Virus record (IMG/VR): IMGVR_UViG_3300028025_000016
Coordinates: 1 to 32,056 of that record
Length of the DNA stretch: 32,056 nt
Source of the DNA: a virus
Direction: 5' to 3' (one strand)
Numbering within the stretch: position 1 is the stretch's first letter; every line of letters starts with the position of its first letter. The translations under genes and the position numbers were made by a program. Below are positions 24,631-30,724 of this stretch, piece after piece. A model generated the notes under the pieces. It did not search any database. It was not told the DNA's origin and was given only the letters and a program-made list of their open reading frames with translations.

Positions 24631-24828
24631 CTATTCATTTTTTTTGACTATATCCTGAAGCTGAGTCCAGATCTGTGACTGCGCATCACCCCAATACATA
24701 TCACACTTTCCATCTTTGAAGGGTGGGGTAATGAAGTAGGATTGATAGATTCCCGGCTTAGCGGTAAACCTATAGCATCCTTCTTTGTAGGGACAATTTG
24801 TCCCCATGCACATCGTGATATCAGGCAT
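24631..24828 (-). CDS. Cys-rich zinc-ribbon-like protein, 65 aa
   Basis: The minus-strand product has four cysteines (C7, C12, C18, C42) in MCMGTNCPYKEGCYRF and DGKCDMYWGD, a likely small metal-binding fold, and a helical tail (IWTQLQDIVKKNE). A block like PPFKDGKCDMYW recurs in Bacteroidota phages. It is the last gene of a three-gene minus-strand operon. An imperfect-palindrome 11-mer (GACAATTTGTC) occurs within its start region and again just beyond its stop. Confidence 0.7.
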   Translation of the reverse strand: MPDITMCMGTNCPYKEGCYRFTAKPGIYQSYFITPPFKDGKCDMYWGDAQSQIWTQLQDIVKKNE

Positions 24829-24903
24829 GATTATTCATTCATTAGTTTATTTTTTCTGTTTAATGCGTAGGATATCTTACATTCTACTCCCTTTTTGTAA
24901 ACT

Positions 24904-25167
24904 CTATTTAACTTTATCCTGAATCTTCAGCAGGACTAGGTAGCCTATAAGATCATTAATGACATCTTCATCATCCTTTTCAAGGCTGCCATTCTTTATT
25001 CTTTTAAGTTTGTCATCTATCCTGACCAGTAGTCCTTCTTTTGCGGACAACTGACTGAACACACCCAAGGGTTCAAGGGCAGAATTGCCGTACTTCAGAT
25101 TTTTGTTGATAAGCATTTCACGAATGCTCAGAAGATAGATGGATACTAGATGTGAAAAATCATTCAT
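24904..25167 (-). CDS. DUF1599 / Nmad1-like protein
   Basis: The 87-aa helical product carries NKNLKYGNSALEPLGVFS (residues 22-39), GLLVRIDDKLKRIKNGS (45-61) and EDVINDLIGYLVLL (67-80). This is the signature of the DUF1599 family, named nucleotide modification-associated domain 1 because it clusters with DNA or nucleotide modification genes. It may act on or sense modified nucleotides. A DNA methyltransferase is present at 2592 but in a distant operon. It is the second gene of the minus-strand unit, 11 bp after the first gene's stop. Confidence 0.78.
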   Translation of the reverse strand: MNDFSHLVSIYLLSIREMLINKNLKYGNSALEPLGVFSQLSAKEGLLVRIDDKLKRIKNGSLEKDDEDVINDLIGYLVLLKIQDKVK

Positions 25168-25178
25168 TGTATAATGAT

Positions 25179-25430
25179 TTAGCCTGCTGATTCATGATGC
25201 TGTCGGAAGGATTTAAATCTATCCCCTTTTAGGTATTGACTTGATTTAAACTTTGACCTGCCCTTCTTAACCAAGCAGCCATCTTCAAACAGAATGTAGA
25301 ACTCATTTTCTGCCGTTACTTGATTAATAGAAGTGTATTCTATCCACCATTCCTGTGGCTTGCGGTTTTCATCTATTACTCTGGAGGCTTTACCGTATCC
25401 AAATGGGTTCAAAATCTCTGATTCTTCCAT
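25179..25430 (-). CDS. Hypothetical protein, first gene of minus-strand operon
   Basis: The product (MEESEILNPFGYGKASRV, then EWWIEYTSINQ, NEFYILFEDGCLVKKGRSK and KGDRFKSFRQ) resembles small Bacteroidota phage proteins with a WWIEYTSI block; function unknown. I start it at 25430 because conserved-looking sequence begins there. A start at 25484 would add 18 residues (MRFFSKLIFKPYNLQEKT) and cannot be excluded, as both ATGs follow A-rich leaders. The promoter must lie in the divergent region 25431-25573, but no clear TAnnTTTG box is seen on this strand. Confidence 0.65.
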   Translation of the reverse strand: MEESEILNPFGYGKASRVIDENRKPQEWWIEYTSINQVTAENEFYILFEDGCLVKKGRSKFKSSQYLKGDRFKSFRQHHESAG

Positions 25431-25517
25431 CGTTTTTTCTTGCAAGTTATAGGGTTTAAAAATCAGCTTTGAAAAAAATCTCATTTTTTGTTGAAAATAT
25501 TTTCTAAAATGTTTTTT

Positions 25518-25544
25518 ATTCTAATTTATTTATTCGATATTTGA
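25518..25544 (+). promoter_or_regulatory. Early promoter, copy A of a repeated bipartite element
   Basis: ATTCTAATTTATTT (25518-25531), 4 nt, then GATATTTGA (25536-25544). The second block is one mismatch from the Bacteroidota -7 box TAnnTTTG. Exactly the same two blocks at the same spacing occur at 28275-28301. It faces the gene at 25574. Confidence 0.65.
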
Positions 25545-25573
25545 TTCATAATTAACCCTTAACCAAAAACAAA

Positions 25574-25852
25574 ATGAAAAATTTAGATCAAAAAATTCAA
25601 GAAATTAAAGAAGGCGATTTGCTAGCTTTCAGTACTTCCGATTCTTTTAAAGGAGCAGGTTACCTAGTAGAATTTGTTACAGAAAAAGCAATAAAGGTAG
25701 ATGGTGAATGGATACCTAAGAGCCAAATAGTAGAAATTGACCTTGCTGTAAAATTTAATGGAGGAATAGAATGCAAGGATATTCAATTAAATTCTTGGTT
25801 TGATGACAAACTCTGTAAAGACATGCATAAAAAAGCAAAGTGGGCATACTAA
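25574..25852 (+). CDS. Hypothetical early protein, 92 aa
   Basis: First gene of the rightward early operon, right behind promoter copy A. It starts in the A-rich context ACCAAAAACAAAATG that also precedes the gene at 28332. The product (KEGDLLAFSTSDSFKGAGYLVEF, split around residue 20, then KVDGEWIPKSQIVEI) has a small beta-barrel look, and the C-terminal half contains two Cys and a basic end. No family recognised; an early host-takeover role is possible from position only. Confidence 0.65.
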   Translation: MKNLDQKIQEIKEGDLLAFSTSDSFKGAGYLVEFVTEKAIKVDGEWIPKSQIVEIDLAVKFNGGIECKDIQLNSWFDDKLCKDMHKKAKWAY

Positions 25853-25864
25853 AATAAAAACCAA

Positions 25865-26119
25865 ATGAACTACGAAACAGAAAATTTCCACGATCAAGAG
25901 ATCACATTCACCTATGAAGGAGAAGACTACCTTTGGATAGGTGACTACACAATCGAACACACCGGGGAAGATGAAAGCGAATTCGCTCCTGCCTACGGGG
26001 AGATGGAAATCACCATTGAGTATACTAGAAGCCTGTCATCATATGAGCATGGGTATGAGGTCATCCCTACCCGGTCTATGCTTATGGAACTAGAACTAGA
26101 AATTGAAAGAAACTATTAA
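25865..26119 (+). CDS. Hypothetical acidic protein, 84 aa
   Basis: Very acidic product (about 20 Glu or Asp in 84) with alternating hydrophobic residues in its first half (EITFTYEGEDYLWIGDYTI, then GEMEITIEYTRS). It ends in a helix (MLMELELEIERNY). The overall charge could suggest a DNA mimic, but there is no specific support. It lies 12 bp after the preceding gene in the early operon. Confidence 0.65.
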   Translation: MNYETENFHDQEITFTYEGEDYLWIGDYTIEHTGEDESEFAPAYGEMEITIEYTRSLSSYEHGYEVIPTRSMLMELELEIERNY

Positions 26120-26137
26120 CCAAAACCAAATAAACAA

Positions 26138-26689
26138 ATGGAAAGATCACCAAGTATCCAGAACCTTACCCAAGGCCTAGCCAAGTTTCACGCTATGGTA
26201 GGGCGAATCTCGAAGGACGCAAAGAACCCGTTCTTCAAAAGCAATTACGCAAGCCTTCCGCATATCATTACGGAAGTTTCAGAACCACTAGAAAAGGCAG
26301 GCTTGATTCTTAGCCAATTCCCAAACGGGGATGGGCTAACAACCATGCTAATTCACGCAGATAGTGGGGAGTTTATTTCAGCTACCTACACCCTTCAGGT
26401 GGTTAGACAAAACGATCCACAGGCTCAGGGGTCTGCGATCAGCTACGCAAGAAGGTACGCAATTACAAGCGTTCTAAACCTAGCCATATCAGATGATGAT
26501 GCGGAGGCAGCTATGCGCCCGGTAAGGCAGGCACCAACACCTAGCAAGATGGCACCTACAGAAGCGCAATTTGCAGGCATAATTCAATACTTGAACGGAA
26601 CTCCAGAGCAGCAAAAAACAGCCAAGGAGGCACTAAAAAAATATACCTTAACCAAAGATCAAACAGAAATACTTGACGGGCTACTATGA
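26138..26689 (+). CDS. erf: ERF-family single-strand annealing recombinase
   Basis: The 183-aa product matches the ERF superfamily: NLTQGLAKFHAMVGRISKDA, KNPFFKSNYASLPHI (residues 27-41), and the conserved block QGSAISYARRYAITSVLNL followed by an acidic ISDDDAEA. ERF proteins anneal complementary ssDNA and support phage recombination or genome circularisation. It likely works with the SSB-like protein (1312) and the RusA resolvase (30721). The C-terminal part after residue 135 is a Pro/Ala linker and helices, shorter than in larger ERF proteins. Confidence 0.9.
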   Translation: MERSPSIQNLTQGLAKFHAMVGRISKDAKNPFFKSNYASLPHIITEVSEPLEKAGLILSQFPNGDGLTTMLIHADSGEFISATYTLQVVRQNDPQAQGSAISYARRYAITSVLNLAISDDDAEAAMRPVRQAPTPSKMAPTEAQFAGIIQYLNGTPEQQKTAKEALKKYTLTKDQTEILDGLL

Positions 26690-26931
26690 ATATTGTAAAT
26701 GTACTTGTACCAAATGCGTACAAATTGAAAAAAAGAAAGGATGGTACTTTTATATCTGTAATTGTAGATGAAGAAATAGATCCTTTTAATGTAGAATTTA
26801 TAGGCGGTGACTGTATCCAAATTGATACAAACGAAATGGCATACATTACCTTATCAATAGATAACCTTTACCAGATTATTGATTTGATTGAAGCAGCAGA
26901 ATACAAATACTCTAAACAAAGAAAAAAATGA
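26686..26931 (+). CDS. Hypothetical protein, 81 aa
   Basis: The product begins NIVNVLVPNAYKLKKRKDG, with beta strands to about residue 45 and a helical end (YQIIDLIEAAEYKYSKQRKK) that is strongly basic. It overlaps both the ERF stop and the Gp157 start by 4 bp (ATGA), placing it inside the recombination module. The gene is more AT-rich than its neighbours. No family recognised. Confidence 0.65.
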   Translation: MNIVNVLVPNAYKLKKRKDGTFISVIVDEEIDPFNVEFIGGDCIQIDTNEMAYITLSIDNLYQIIDLIEAAEYKYSKQRKK

Positions 26932-27410
26932 ACCTATATGAAATCACACAGGAGGCGCAGTATTTAGCTGCGCTTCTTGAAACCGAAGAACTCACTCCAG
27001 AATTAGAAGCAGAACTTTTAATCAATCAGGAGCAGCTACAGATCAAAGGCATCAACTATGCTAAGGTGATCAGCAATTACCAAGGGGAAAGCGACCAGAT
27101 AGACGCTGAAATTAAGCGACTCAAGGCGATGAAAGAAAGCCGGGATAATAAGGTCACATGGTTAACAGAAAGCCTCAAGAAAGCCATGCTAATAAGCGGA
27201 ATCGAGAAGATAGAAAGCCCCCTATTCAAGATATCATTGAGAAGATCTGAGGCGGTGGAAGTAGATATACCCGAAGCTTTGCCCGTAGATTGGCAGGTCA
27301 AGAAGGTAATGATCACAGCAGACAAAGTAGCGATCAAGAAAGCAATCAAGGAAGGCTATTCAATAACCGGTGCAAGGCTAGTAGAAAATTTTAACCTGCA
27401 AATCAAATGA
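26928..27410 (+). CDS. Siphovirus Gp157-family protein
   Basis: The 160-aa product has the Gp157 layout: an N-terminal helical region (MNLYEITQEAQYLAALLE), a coiled middle with INYAKVISNYQGESDQIDAE and IKRLKAMKESRDNKVTWLTE, then a beta C-terminal part with PLFKISLRRSEAVEVD and YSITGARLVEN. Gp157 proteins lie next to ERF or RecT-type recombinases in many siphoviruses. Some have been linked to phage resistance or recombination, but their activity is not settled. Confidence 0.85.
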   Translation: MNLYEITQEAQYLAALLETEELTPELEAELLINQEQLQIKGINYAKVISNYQGESDQIDAEIKRLKAMKESRDNKVTWLTESLKKAMLISGIEKIESPLFKISLRRSEAVEVDIPEALPVDWQVKKVMITADKVAIKKAIKEGYSITGARLVENFNLQIK

Positions 27411-27604
27411 AAAAGACGGCAGTTGATTACCTATTTGAAAAACTTTGGGGAATCCATAAGGATAAATTCACTTGGCAAATGATTTTGAAAGAAGCCAAAA
27501 AAAAACATAAAAAAGAAATAATCGATGCTTTCAAGGCGGGTGCTTTTTATGAAGGTTATGAATTAGAAGCTGAACAATATTATTTTGAAAAATACGAAAA
27601 CTAA
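27407..27604 (+). CDS. Small conserved phage protein, tandem copy 1
   Basis: The 65-aa product (MKKTAVDYLFEKLWG, then ILKEAKKKHKKEIIDAFKAG and LEAEQYYFEKYEN) shares its layout with the next gene: TAV-x-x-LF at the start, a Lys-rich central helix, and AEQYY near the end. The two look like a tandem duplication of a family widespread in Bacteroidota phages, function unknown. ATGA overlap with Gp157. Confidence 0.72.
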   Translation: MKKTAVDYLFEKLWGIHKDKFTWQMILKEAKKKHKKEIIDAFKAGAFYEGYELEAEQYYFEKYEN

Positions 27605-27612
27605 ATAATCAA

Positions 27613-27819
27613 ATGAAACAGACAGCAGTAGAATTGCTATTCAATGAAATTGATATGCAATATCCTGAAATTAATTTAAGGTCAAAAGAATGGCTTTTTG
27701 AAAAAGCCAAAGAGATGGAGAAGCAGCAGATAATTAAAGCATGGATGGCAAACGATTATCCATTACAAAGAATATGGGCAGCTGAACAGTACTACAAAGA
27801 AACCTACGGAGAAATATGA
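27613..27819 (+). CDS. Small conserved phage protein, tandem copy 2
   Basis: The 68-aa product (MKQTAVELLFNEIDMQYPEI, then WLFEKAKEMEKQQIIKAWMA and AAEQYYKETYGEI) is a diverged paralogue of the preceding gene, keeping KxTAVxxLF and AEQYY. The two genes are 8 bp apart. It ends in an ATGA overlap with a small gene at 27816. Confidence 0.72.
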   Translation: MKQTAVELLFNEIDMQYPEINLRSKEWLFEKAKEMEKQQIIKAWMANDYPLQRIWAAEQYYKETYGEI

Positions 27820-27962
27820 AGCCATACCTATACCTAGGAAAATTTATTCAGAGACCCGGTGATCTAGCCCCCAAGGGGGTTAGGTCTACCTACCAAACTG
27901 AAAAGCTACCTTTTAACGAAACCTTTGAAAGAATATGGCAAATTGTAAACACGAAAGCCTAG
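27816..27962 (+). CDS. Small hypothetical protein, 48 aa
   Basis: A short frame begins on an ATGA overlap and ends 28 bp inside the next gene. The product (MKPYLYLGKFIQRPGDLAPK, ending ERIWQIVNTKA) has no known motif. Its coding sequence contains a 7-bp GC hairpin (27865-27882, CCCC-CAAG-GGGG core) that could attenuate transcription or translation before the HTH gene. The overlaps support it as real. Confidence 0.6.
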   Translation: MKPYLYLGKFIQRPGDLAPKGVRSTYQTEKLPFNETFERIWQIVNTKA

Positions 27963-28264
27963 TGCCATTGGTACGGGAACTATATACCCAAGGGAATACA
28001 AAGCACCAGATCGCTGAGATGATGGGGATCAGGATAACTACGGTTAACTACATTCTGTACAACATTCTTGAAGTATCAAGCTATAACCCTAGGGCGAACC
28101 TAGTAAACGAGATGCCAAGGGAACTAGTGAACCGGGTAGTGACACTATCCTCTTGGGGGTACTCCAAGAAAGAAATCGCAGAAGATCTAGAAATCAAATT
28201 TAAGCTAGTAGCGGATCTAGTAAAGGAGGCTACAGATAAAAAATTGATTCAAAAATTATTGTGA
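27935..28264 (+). CDS. Double helix-turn-helix regulator (putative)
   Basis: The 109-aa product contains two HTH-like units: residues about 9-40 (LVRELYTQGNTKHQIAEMMG, then ITTVNYIL) and about 62-95 (ELVNRVVTLSSWGYSKKEIA, then EIKFKLVADLV). Each has the turn pattern of homeodomain-like or resolvase-type HTHs. It is probably a DNA-binding regulator of early genes. The gene ends just before promoter copy B, which it might control. It overlaps the upstream small gene by 28 bp. Confidence 0.68.
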   Translation: MANCKHESLVPLVRELYTQGNTKHQIAEMMGIRITTVNYILYNILEVSSYNPRANLVNEMPRELVNRVVTLSSWGYSKKEIAEDLEIKFKLVADLVKEATDKKLIQKLL

Positions 28265-28270
28265 AATATT

Positions 28271-28301
28271 TTGGATTCTAATTTATTTCTAAGATATTTG
28301 A
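28271..28301 (+). promoter_or_regulatory. Early promoter, copy B, with -33 box and dyad
   Basis: A TTG (28271-28273, within TTTTGG) lies 19 nt before GATATTTG (28293-28300), close to the Bacteroidota -33/-7 arrangement. The stretch 28275-28301 repeats copy A at 25518. The -7 box starts a small dyad, GATAT-TTGAC-ATATC (28293-28307), that may be an operator. Confidence 0.7.
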
Positions 28302-28331
28302 CATATCATTTAACTCTAACCAAATAACAAA

Positions 28332-28433
28332 ATGAAAAAAGCACTTCAGATCATTGGCAAAATCCTTTACACGATCCTTGCCTTATCACCCATCTTCGCC
28401 CTTGGCTACATGCTAGGTCTTAAATTATTGTAA
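28332..28433 (+). CDS. 33-aa membrane peptide
   Basis: A short gene right after promoter copy B, starting in the context AACAAAATG. The product is a basic N-terminus plus one hydrophobic helix (MKKALQIIGK, then ILYTILALSPIFALGYML). It is too short to have been listed by common gene-length cut-offs. The strong promoter and matching start context suggest it is expressed early, possibly acting at the host membrane (for example superinfection or excluding competitors), but no function is proven. Confidence 0.6.
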   Translation: MKKALQIIGKILYTILALSPIFALGYMLGLKLL

Positions 28434-28453
28434 ACCAAAAACCAAAATCCAAA

Positions 28454-28759
28454 ATGGAAAATCTAAAAATCAAAACCCTCAGAACAGTAGATGTGGAATC
28501 TGAATTTACCCTATCTACCTGCTTCACTATTAATCAGTACACTCACTACAAGCTGATAGACAAAAATACTAGCCTAGCTGTAACCTTCTACCCTAGCAGT
28601 AAGGAAAGTATTTTGGCTCTGGAGTTATTCCCTAGCATCCGCTTGGAGAATTTACGCTATGTGCAGTATGTGGTCAAGCCTGAGAACTATCTGGAGATCA
28701 CAGAAGAAGAATTCAATAAGCATTTAAACGAGGCTAAAAAATTCATTTTGTCCCTATGA
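28454..28759 (+). CDS. Hypothetical protein, 101 aa
   Basis: The product (KIKTLRTVDVESEFTLSTCF, then YTHYKLIDKNTSLAVTFYPS and YLEITEEEFNKHLNEAKKFI) has a beta-rich first half and a helical end. No family recognised. It follows the membrane-peptide gene by 20 bp, starts after AACCAAAATCCAAAATG, and overlaps the next gene by 4 bp. Confidence 0.65.
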   Translation: MENLKIKTLRTVDVESEFTLSTCFTINQYTHYKLIDKNTSLAVTFYPSSKESILALELFPSIRLENLRYVQYVVKPENYLEITEEEFNKHLNEAKKFILSL

Positions 28760-28962
28760 AATCCACCGACTCACAAACCGCTTTGATCAAGGGATGGCTC
28801 CTAAATGGCAGATCTATTACGCAGCTAGATGCCTTGAATATGTTTGGCTGCTTTAGGCTTGCTGCTAGGATAGCTAACATCAGGGAGGAAGGCCTAGACA
28901 TAGTTACGGACATGATCATCGTAAACGATAAGAGGGTAGCAAATTATCGCCTATCCAAATGA
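28756..28962 (+). CDS. Small HTH-domain protein (HTH_39-like)
   Basis: The 68-aa product matches a small HTH family common in phages: SQTALIKGWLLNGRSITQLD (residues 6-25), ALNMFGCFRLAARIANIREEG (26-46) and a C-terminal beta hairpin (DMIIVNDKRVANYRL). The pattern GxSIT-x-x-x-AL-x-x-FG-x-x-RLAARI-x-x-IRxxG is characteristic. It is likely a DNA-binding regulator. ATGA overlaps on both sides. Confidence 0.78.
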   Translation: MKSTDSQTALIKGWLLNGRSITQLDALNMFGCFRLAARIANIREEGLDIVTDMIIVNDKRVANYRLSK

Positions 28963-29108
28963 GAAGGCGAAACCTAACCGAATACGAAAAAGAATTGATC
29001 TTTGAAAGATGGCAGGATCGGATACCTACAAAAGTCATAGCCATAGAATTTGGAGTAAGCTATATGTGCATTTATAACCAACTAAAAAGAAGGAATCTAG
29101 TTGGATAA
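28959..29108 (+). CDS. 49-aa HTH protein
   Basis: A short frame with ATGA overlap at the start. The product (MRRRNLTEYEKELIFERWQD, then PTKVIAIEFGVSYMCIYNQL) is a single homeodomain/resolvase-like HTH with a basic N-terminal arm. It is the third HTH protein in about 1.2 kb. Its last codons contain the -33 TTG of the promoter for the small RNA at 29136, so its transcription and that promoter overlap. Confidence 0.7.
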   Translation: MRRRNLTEYEKELIFERWQDRIPTKVIAIEFGVSYMCIYNQLKRRNLVG

Positions 29109-29129
29109 TGGAAAAAAGTTTTATATTTG
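29101..29129 (+). promoter_or_regulatory. Bacteroidota-type promoter for the 29136 RNA
   Basis: TTG (29101-29103), 18 nt, then a perfect -7 box TATATTTG (29122-29129). The expected start site, about 5-8 nt further, coincides with the first base of a 12-bp hairpin at 29136. Confidence 0.78.
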
Positions 29130-29135
29130 AATATC

Positions 29136-29223
29136 AAATCATTTTTGAGGTAGGAGCCAAAAATGATTTCACAAAGGTTTACTAAACCTAGCCCGGCAGA
29201 CTCCTACCTGTTGGGCTTTTTTA
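29136..29223 (+). ncRNA. Three-hairpin small RNA or attenuator leader with complementary loops
   Basis: Hairpin 1 is a perfect 12-bp stem (AAATCATTTTTG 29136-29147 with CAAAAATGATTT 29158-29169) and a 10-nt purine-rich loop AGGTAGGAGC. Hairpin 2 is a 6-bp stem with a 3-nt loop (29175-29189). Hairpin 3 is a 10-bp terminator stem (29190-29199 with 29208-29217) and loop ACTCCTAC, followed by T6. The loop of hairpin 1 is complementary to that of hairpin 3 over GTAGGAG/CTCCTAC. A promoter sits directly upstream. The terminator ends 10 nt before the next ATG, so the element is either an independent sRNA or a cis attenuator of that gene. No known family recognised. Confidence 0.75.
29190..29223 (+). 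terminator. Intrinsic terminator of the small RNA
   Basis: A 10-bp stem AGCCCGGCAG/CTGTTGGGCT (two G-U pairs), an 8-nt loop and a run of six T residues. It lies between a strong promoter and the ATG at 29233, as expected of an attenuator or an sRNA end. Confidence 0.85.
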
Positions 29224-29232
29224 TTTACAAAA

Positions 29233-29925
29233 ATGCAAGGGAAAAAATCATTTGTTTTGTACACGGATCAAAGGGAAGTTTTTGATGAACTTTCAGATGA
29301 AGATGCCGGTAAGTTGATTAAGCACATTTTTTCTTACGTGAATGATGAAGATCCTATCACAGAGGATAAGCTTATCAAAATTGCTTTTCTCCCTATTAAG
29401 ACTCAGCTTAAAAGAGATCTTAGAATCTGGGATGAAAAGAAAGAGCAAAGGGCTGAGGCAGGAAAGAAAGGAGGTCTAGCAAAAGCTAGCAATGCTAGAA
29501 ATGATTTAGCAAATACTAGCGATGCTATAAGTAGTGTAGCAAAACTAGCTGTAAATGTAAATGGTAATGCTAATGTAAATGCTAATGCAAATGATAATTC
29601 TTTTTTTACTATTTTTTCTACTAGGAGGCTAGGAGGAAAAAATCTATTTGAAGATATGTCTCACATCTATGATCTAAATGATGATCAAATACAAAAGCTA
29701 TATCAGGAATGGGATCTAACACATGAAGGCCAAAACTTTGAAAGTGAAAAGCATTTAAAAAATAGTTTTATCTTGTTTGTAAAAAATAATGCAAACAGAT
29801 TTAAGCAGACAAAAGTCAATAACTATAGGCACAAAGAAGAAAAGCCTAAAAGCAAAAACATATTTGCTGATATGTATCAGGATCTATTAAGAGAGGAAGA
29901 ACTAAAAAAACAATCTAACCAATGA
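29233..29925 (+). CDS. DUF6291-like phage replication-region protein
   Basis: The 230-aa product has the N-terminal DUF6291 pattern: KKSFVLYTDQREVFDELSDE (residues 4-23), AGKLIKHIFSYVNDEDP (25-41), IAFLPIKTQLKRDLRIWDEK (50-69), then basic RAEAGKKGGLAKAS (73-86). An Asn/Ala-rich low-complexity linker (about 107-122) leads to a helical C-terminal domain. Such proteins sit in phage replication regions and are thought to help initiation, but the role is unproven. Expression may depend on read-through of the terminator 10 nt upstream of its start. Confidence 0.75.
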   Translation: MQGKKSFVLYTDQREVFDELSDEDAGKLIKHIFSYVNDEDPITEDKLIKIAFLPIKTQLKRDLRIWDEKKEQRAEAGKKGGLAKASNARNDLANTSDAISSVAKLAVNVNGNANVNANANDNSFFTIFSTRRLGGKNLFEDMSHIYDLNDDQIQKLYQEWDLTHEGQNFESEKHLKNSFILFVKNNANRFKQTKVNNYRHKEEKPKSKNIFADMYQDLLREEELKKQSNQ

Positions 29926-30551
29926 AAGGAATCATTTTGAAGCACCTGCAAAAAATGGAATTTGTTTGCGGACTAAAGCAATTTAAAGAATACAGCCAAG
30001 AAGACGGGGTCGAATTATTAAATTGCTTAAATAAGCTTTTTAGTAGCTACGGATGGATGAATGAAAGCCGTGTAGATTATATACTTCATGCAGGAATGCG
30101 AGGGCAGTATGGGGATTTTTATCACGTAAACGAGAAGAATGTAAGCGTATGGATCAATCAATACTATGCACACCACCAAAGCCAAATAGTGCAGGAGGTA
30201 CAGGCAATGAACCGGGTAGATCGGGAACCTACAGAGGAAGAAATAGCGCAATGGATAGAAATAGGAAAGCAGATATTTAGGGACAACTACCAAAGCGCAA
30301 AGGAAAGCGGATTCTGCAAGGATCTAGCTGAGTGGGGAGGCAATTGGTTTAATAAGTTTCAGGAAAAAGGAATCCTGAAGCCTTGGGAATACCCAGTAGA
30401 AGATATTGAAAAGGATGTCCGCAGGGAGTTAAGGATCAGCACCCGGTACATAGATGAAGTTACCGTAGGGGCGAAGTCAAAGAATAAGATCTGGAAGCTA
30501 TTCATTCTGGAATCAATCAAAGAGAATAGAAACCTAGACAAATTGATATGA
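29922..30551 (+). CDS. Replication-region helical protein, 209 aa
   Basis: The product is almost all helical (MKGIILKHLQKMEFVCGLKQ, then YGWMNESRVDYILHAGMRGQ, VSVWINQYYAHHQSQIVQEV, LAEWGGNWFNKFQEKGIL). The order (short N-terminal helices, a domain with a Tyr-Gly turn, then a Gln-rich helix) recurs in Bacteroidota phage proteins next to DUF6291 genes. A replisome organiser or helicase-loader role is plausible since no other initiator is visible, but no ATPase motif is present. ATGA overlaps both neighbours. Confidence 0.6.
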   Translation: MKGIILKHLQKMEFVCGLKQFKEYSQEDGVELLNCLNKLFSSYGWMNESRVDYILHAGMRGQYGDFYHVNEKNVSVWINQYYAHHQSQIVQEVQAMNRVDREPTEEEIAQWIEIGKQIFRDNYQSAKESGFCKDLAEWGGNWFNKFQEKGILKPWEYPVEDIEKDVRRELRISTRYIDEVTVGAKSKNKIWKLFILESIKENRNLDKLI

Positions 30552-30724
30552 AAAAGTTAATCGAAAATCTAACCCCTAGAAAGCAGGATCTATTCAGCAT
30601 GCAAACCACACTGCTAACTATCTTTACCCTTTTGCACTTTGAATTTGATTGTGGACTGTGGTTTATATTTATCGTAGCTGCGGTTACGATAGGTATGGAC
30701 TTTGTTTATAAGGCCTGCAAATGA
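30548..30724 (+). CDS. Small two-helix membrane protein, 58 aa
   Basis: A short gene fills the gap before RusA, with ATGA overlaps at both ends. The product has a charged N-terminus (MKKLIENLTPRKQDLFSMQT) and two hydrophobic segments (about residues 21-32 and 36-52, LWFIFIVAAVTIGMDFV). Not recognised as a family; a membrane role in early infection or lysis timing is possible. Confidence 0.68.
   Translation: MKKLIENLTPRKQDLFSMQTTLLTIFTLLHFEFDCGLWFIFIVAAVTIGMDFVYKACK

Noticed and set aside
29163-29285. 40-aa frame running through the sRNA and into the next gene
   Set aside because: It crosses the terminator, overlaps the DUF6291-like gene and has no protein-like features; a 25-aa frame at 29108-29185 was set aside for the same reason, since its start lies upstream of the predicted transcript.
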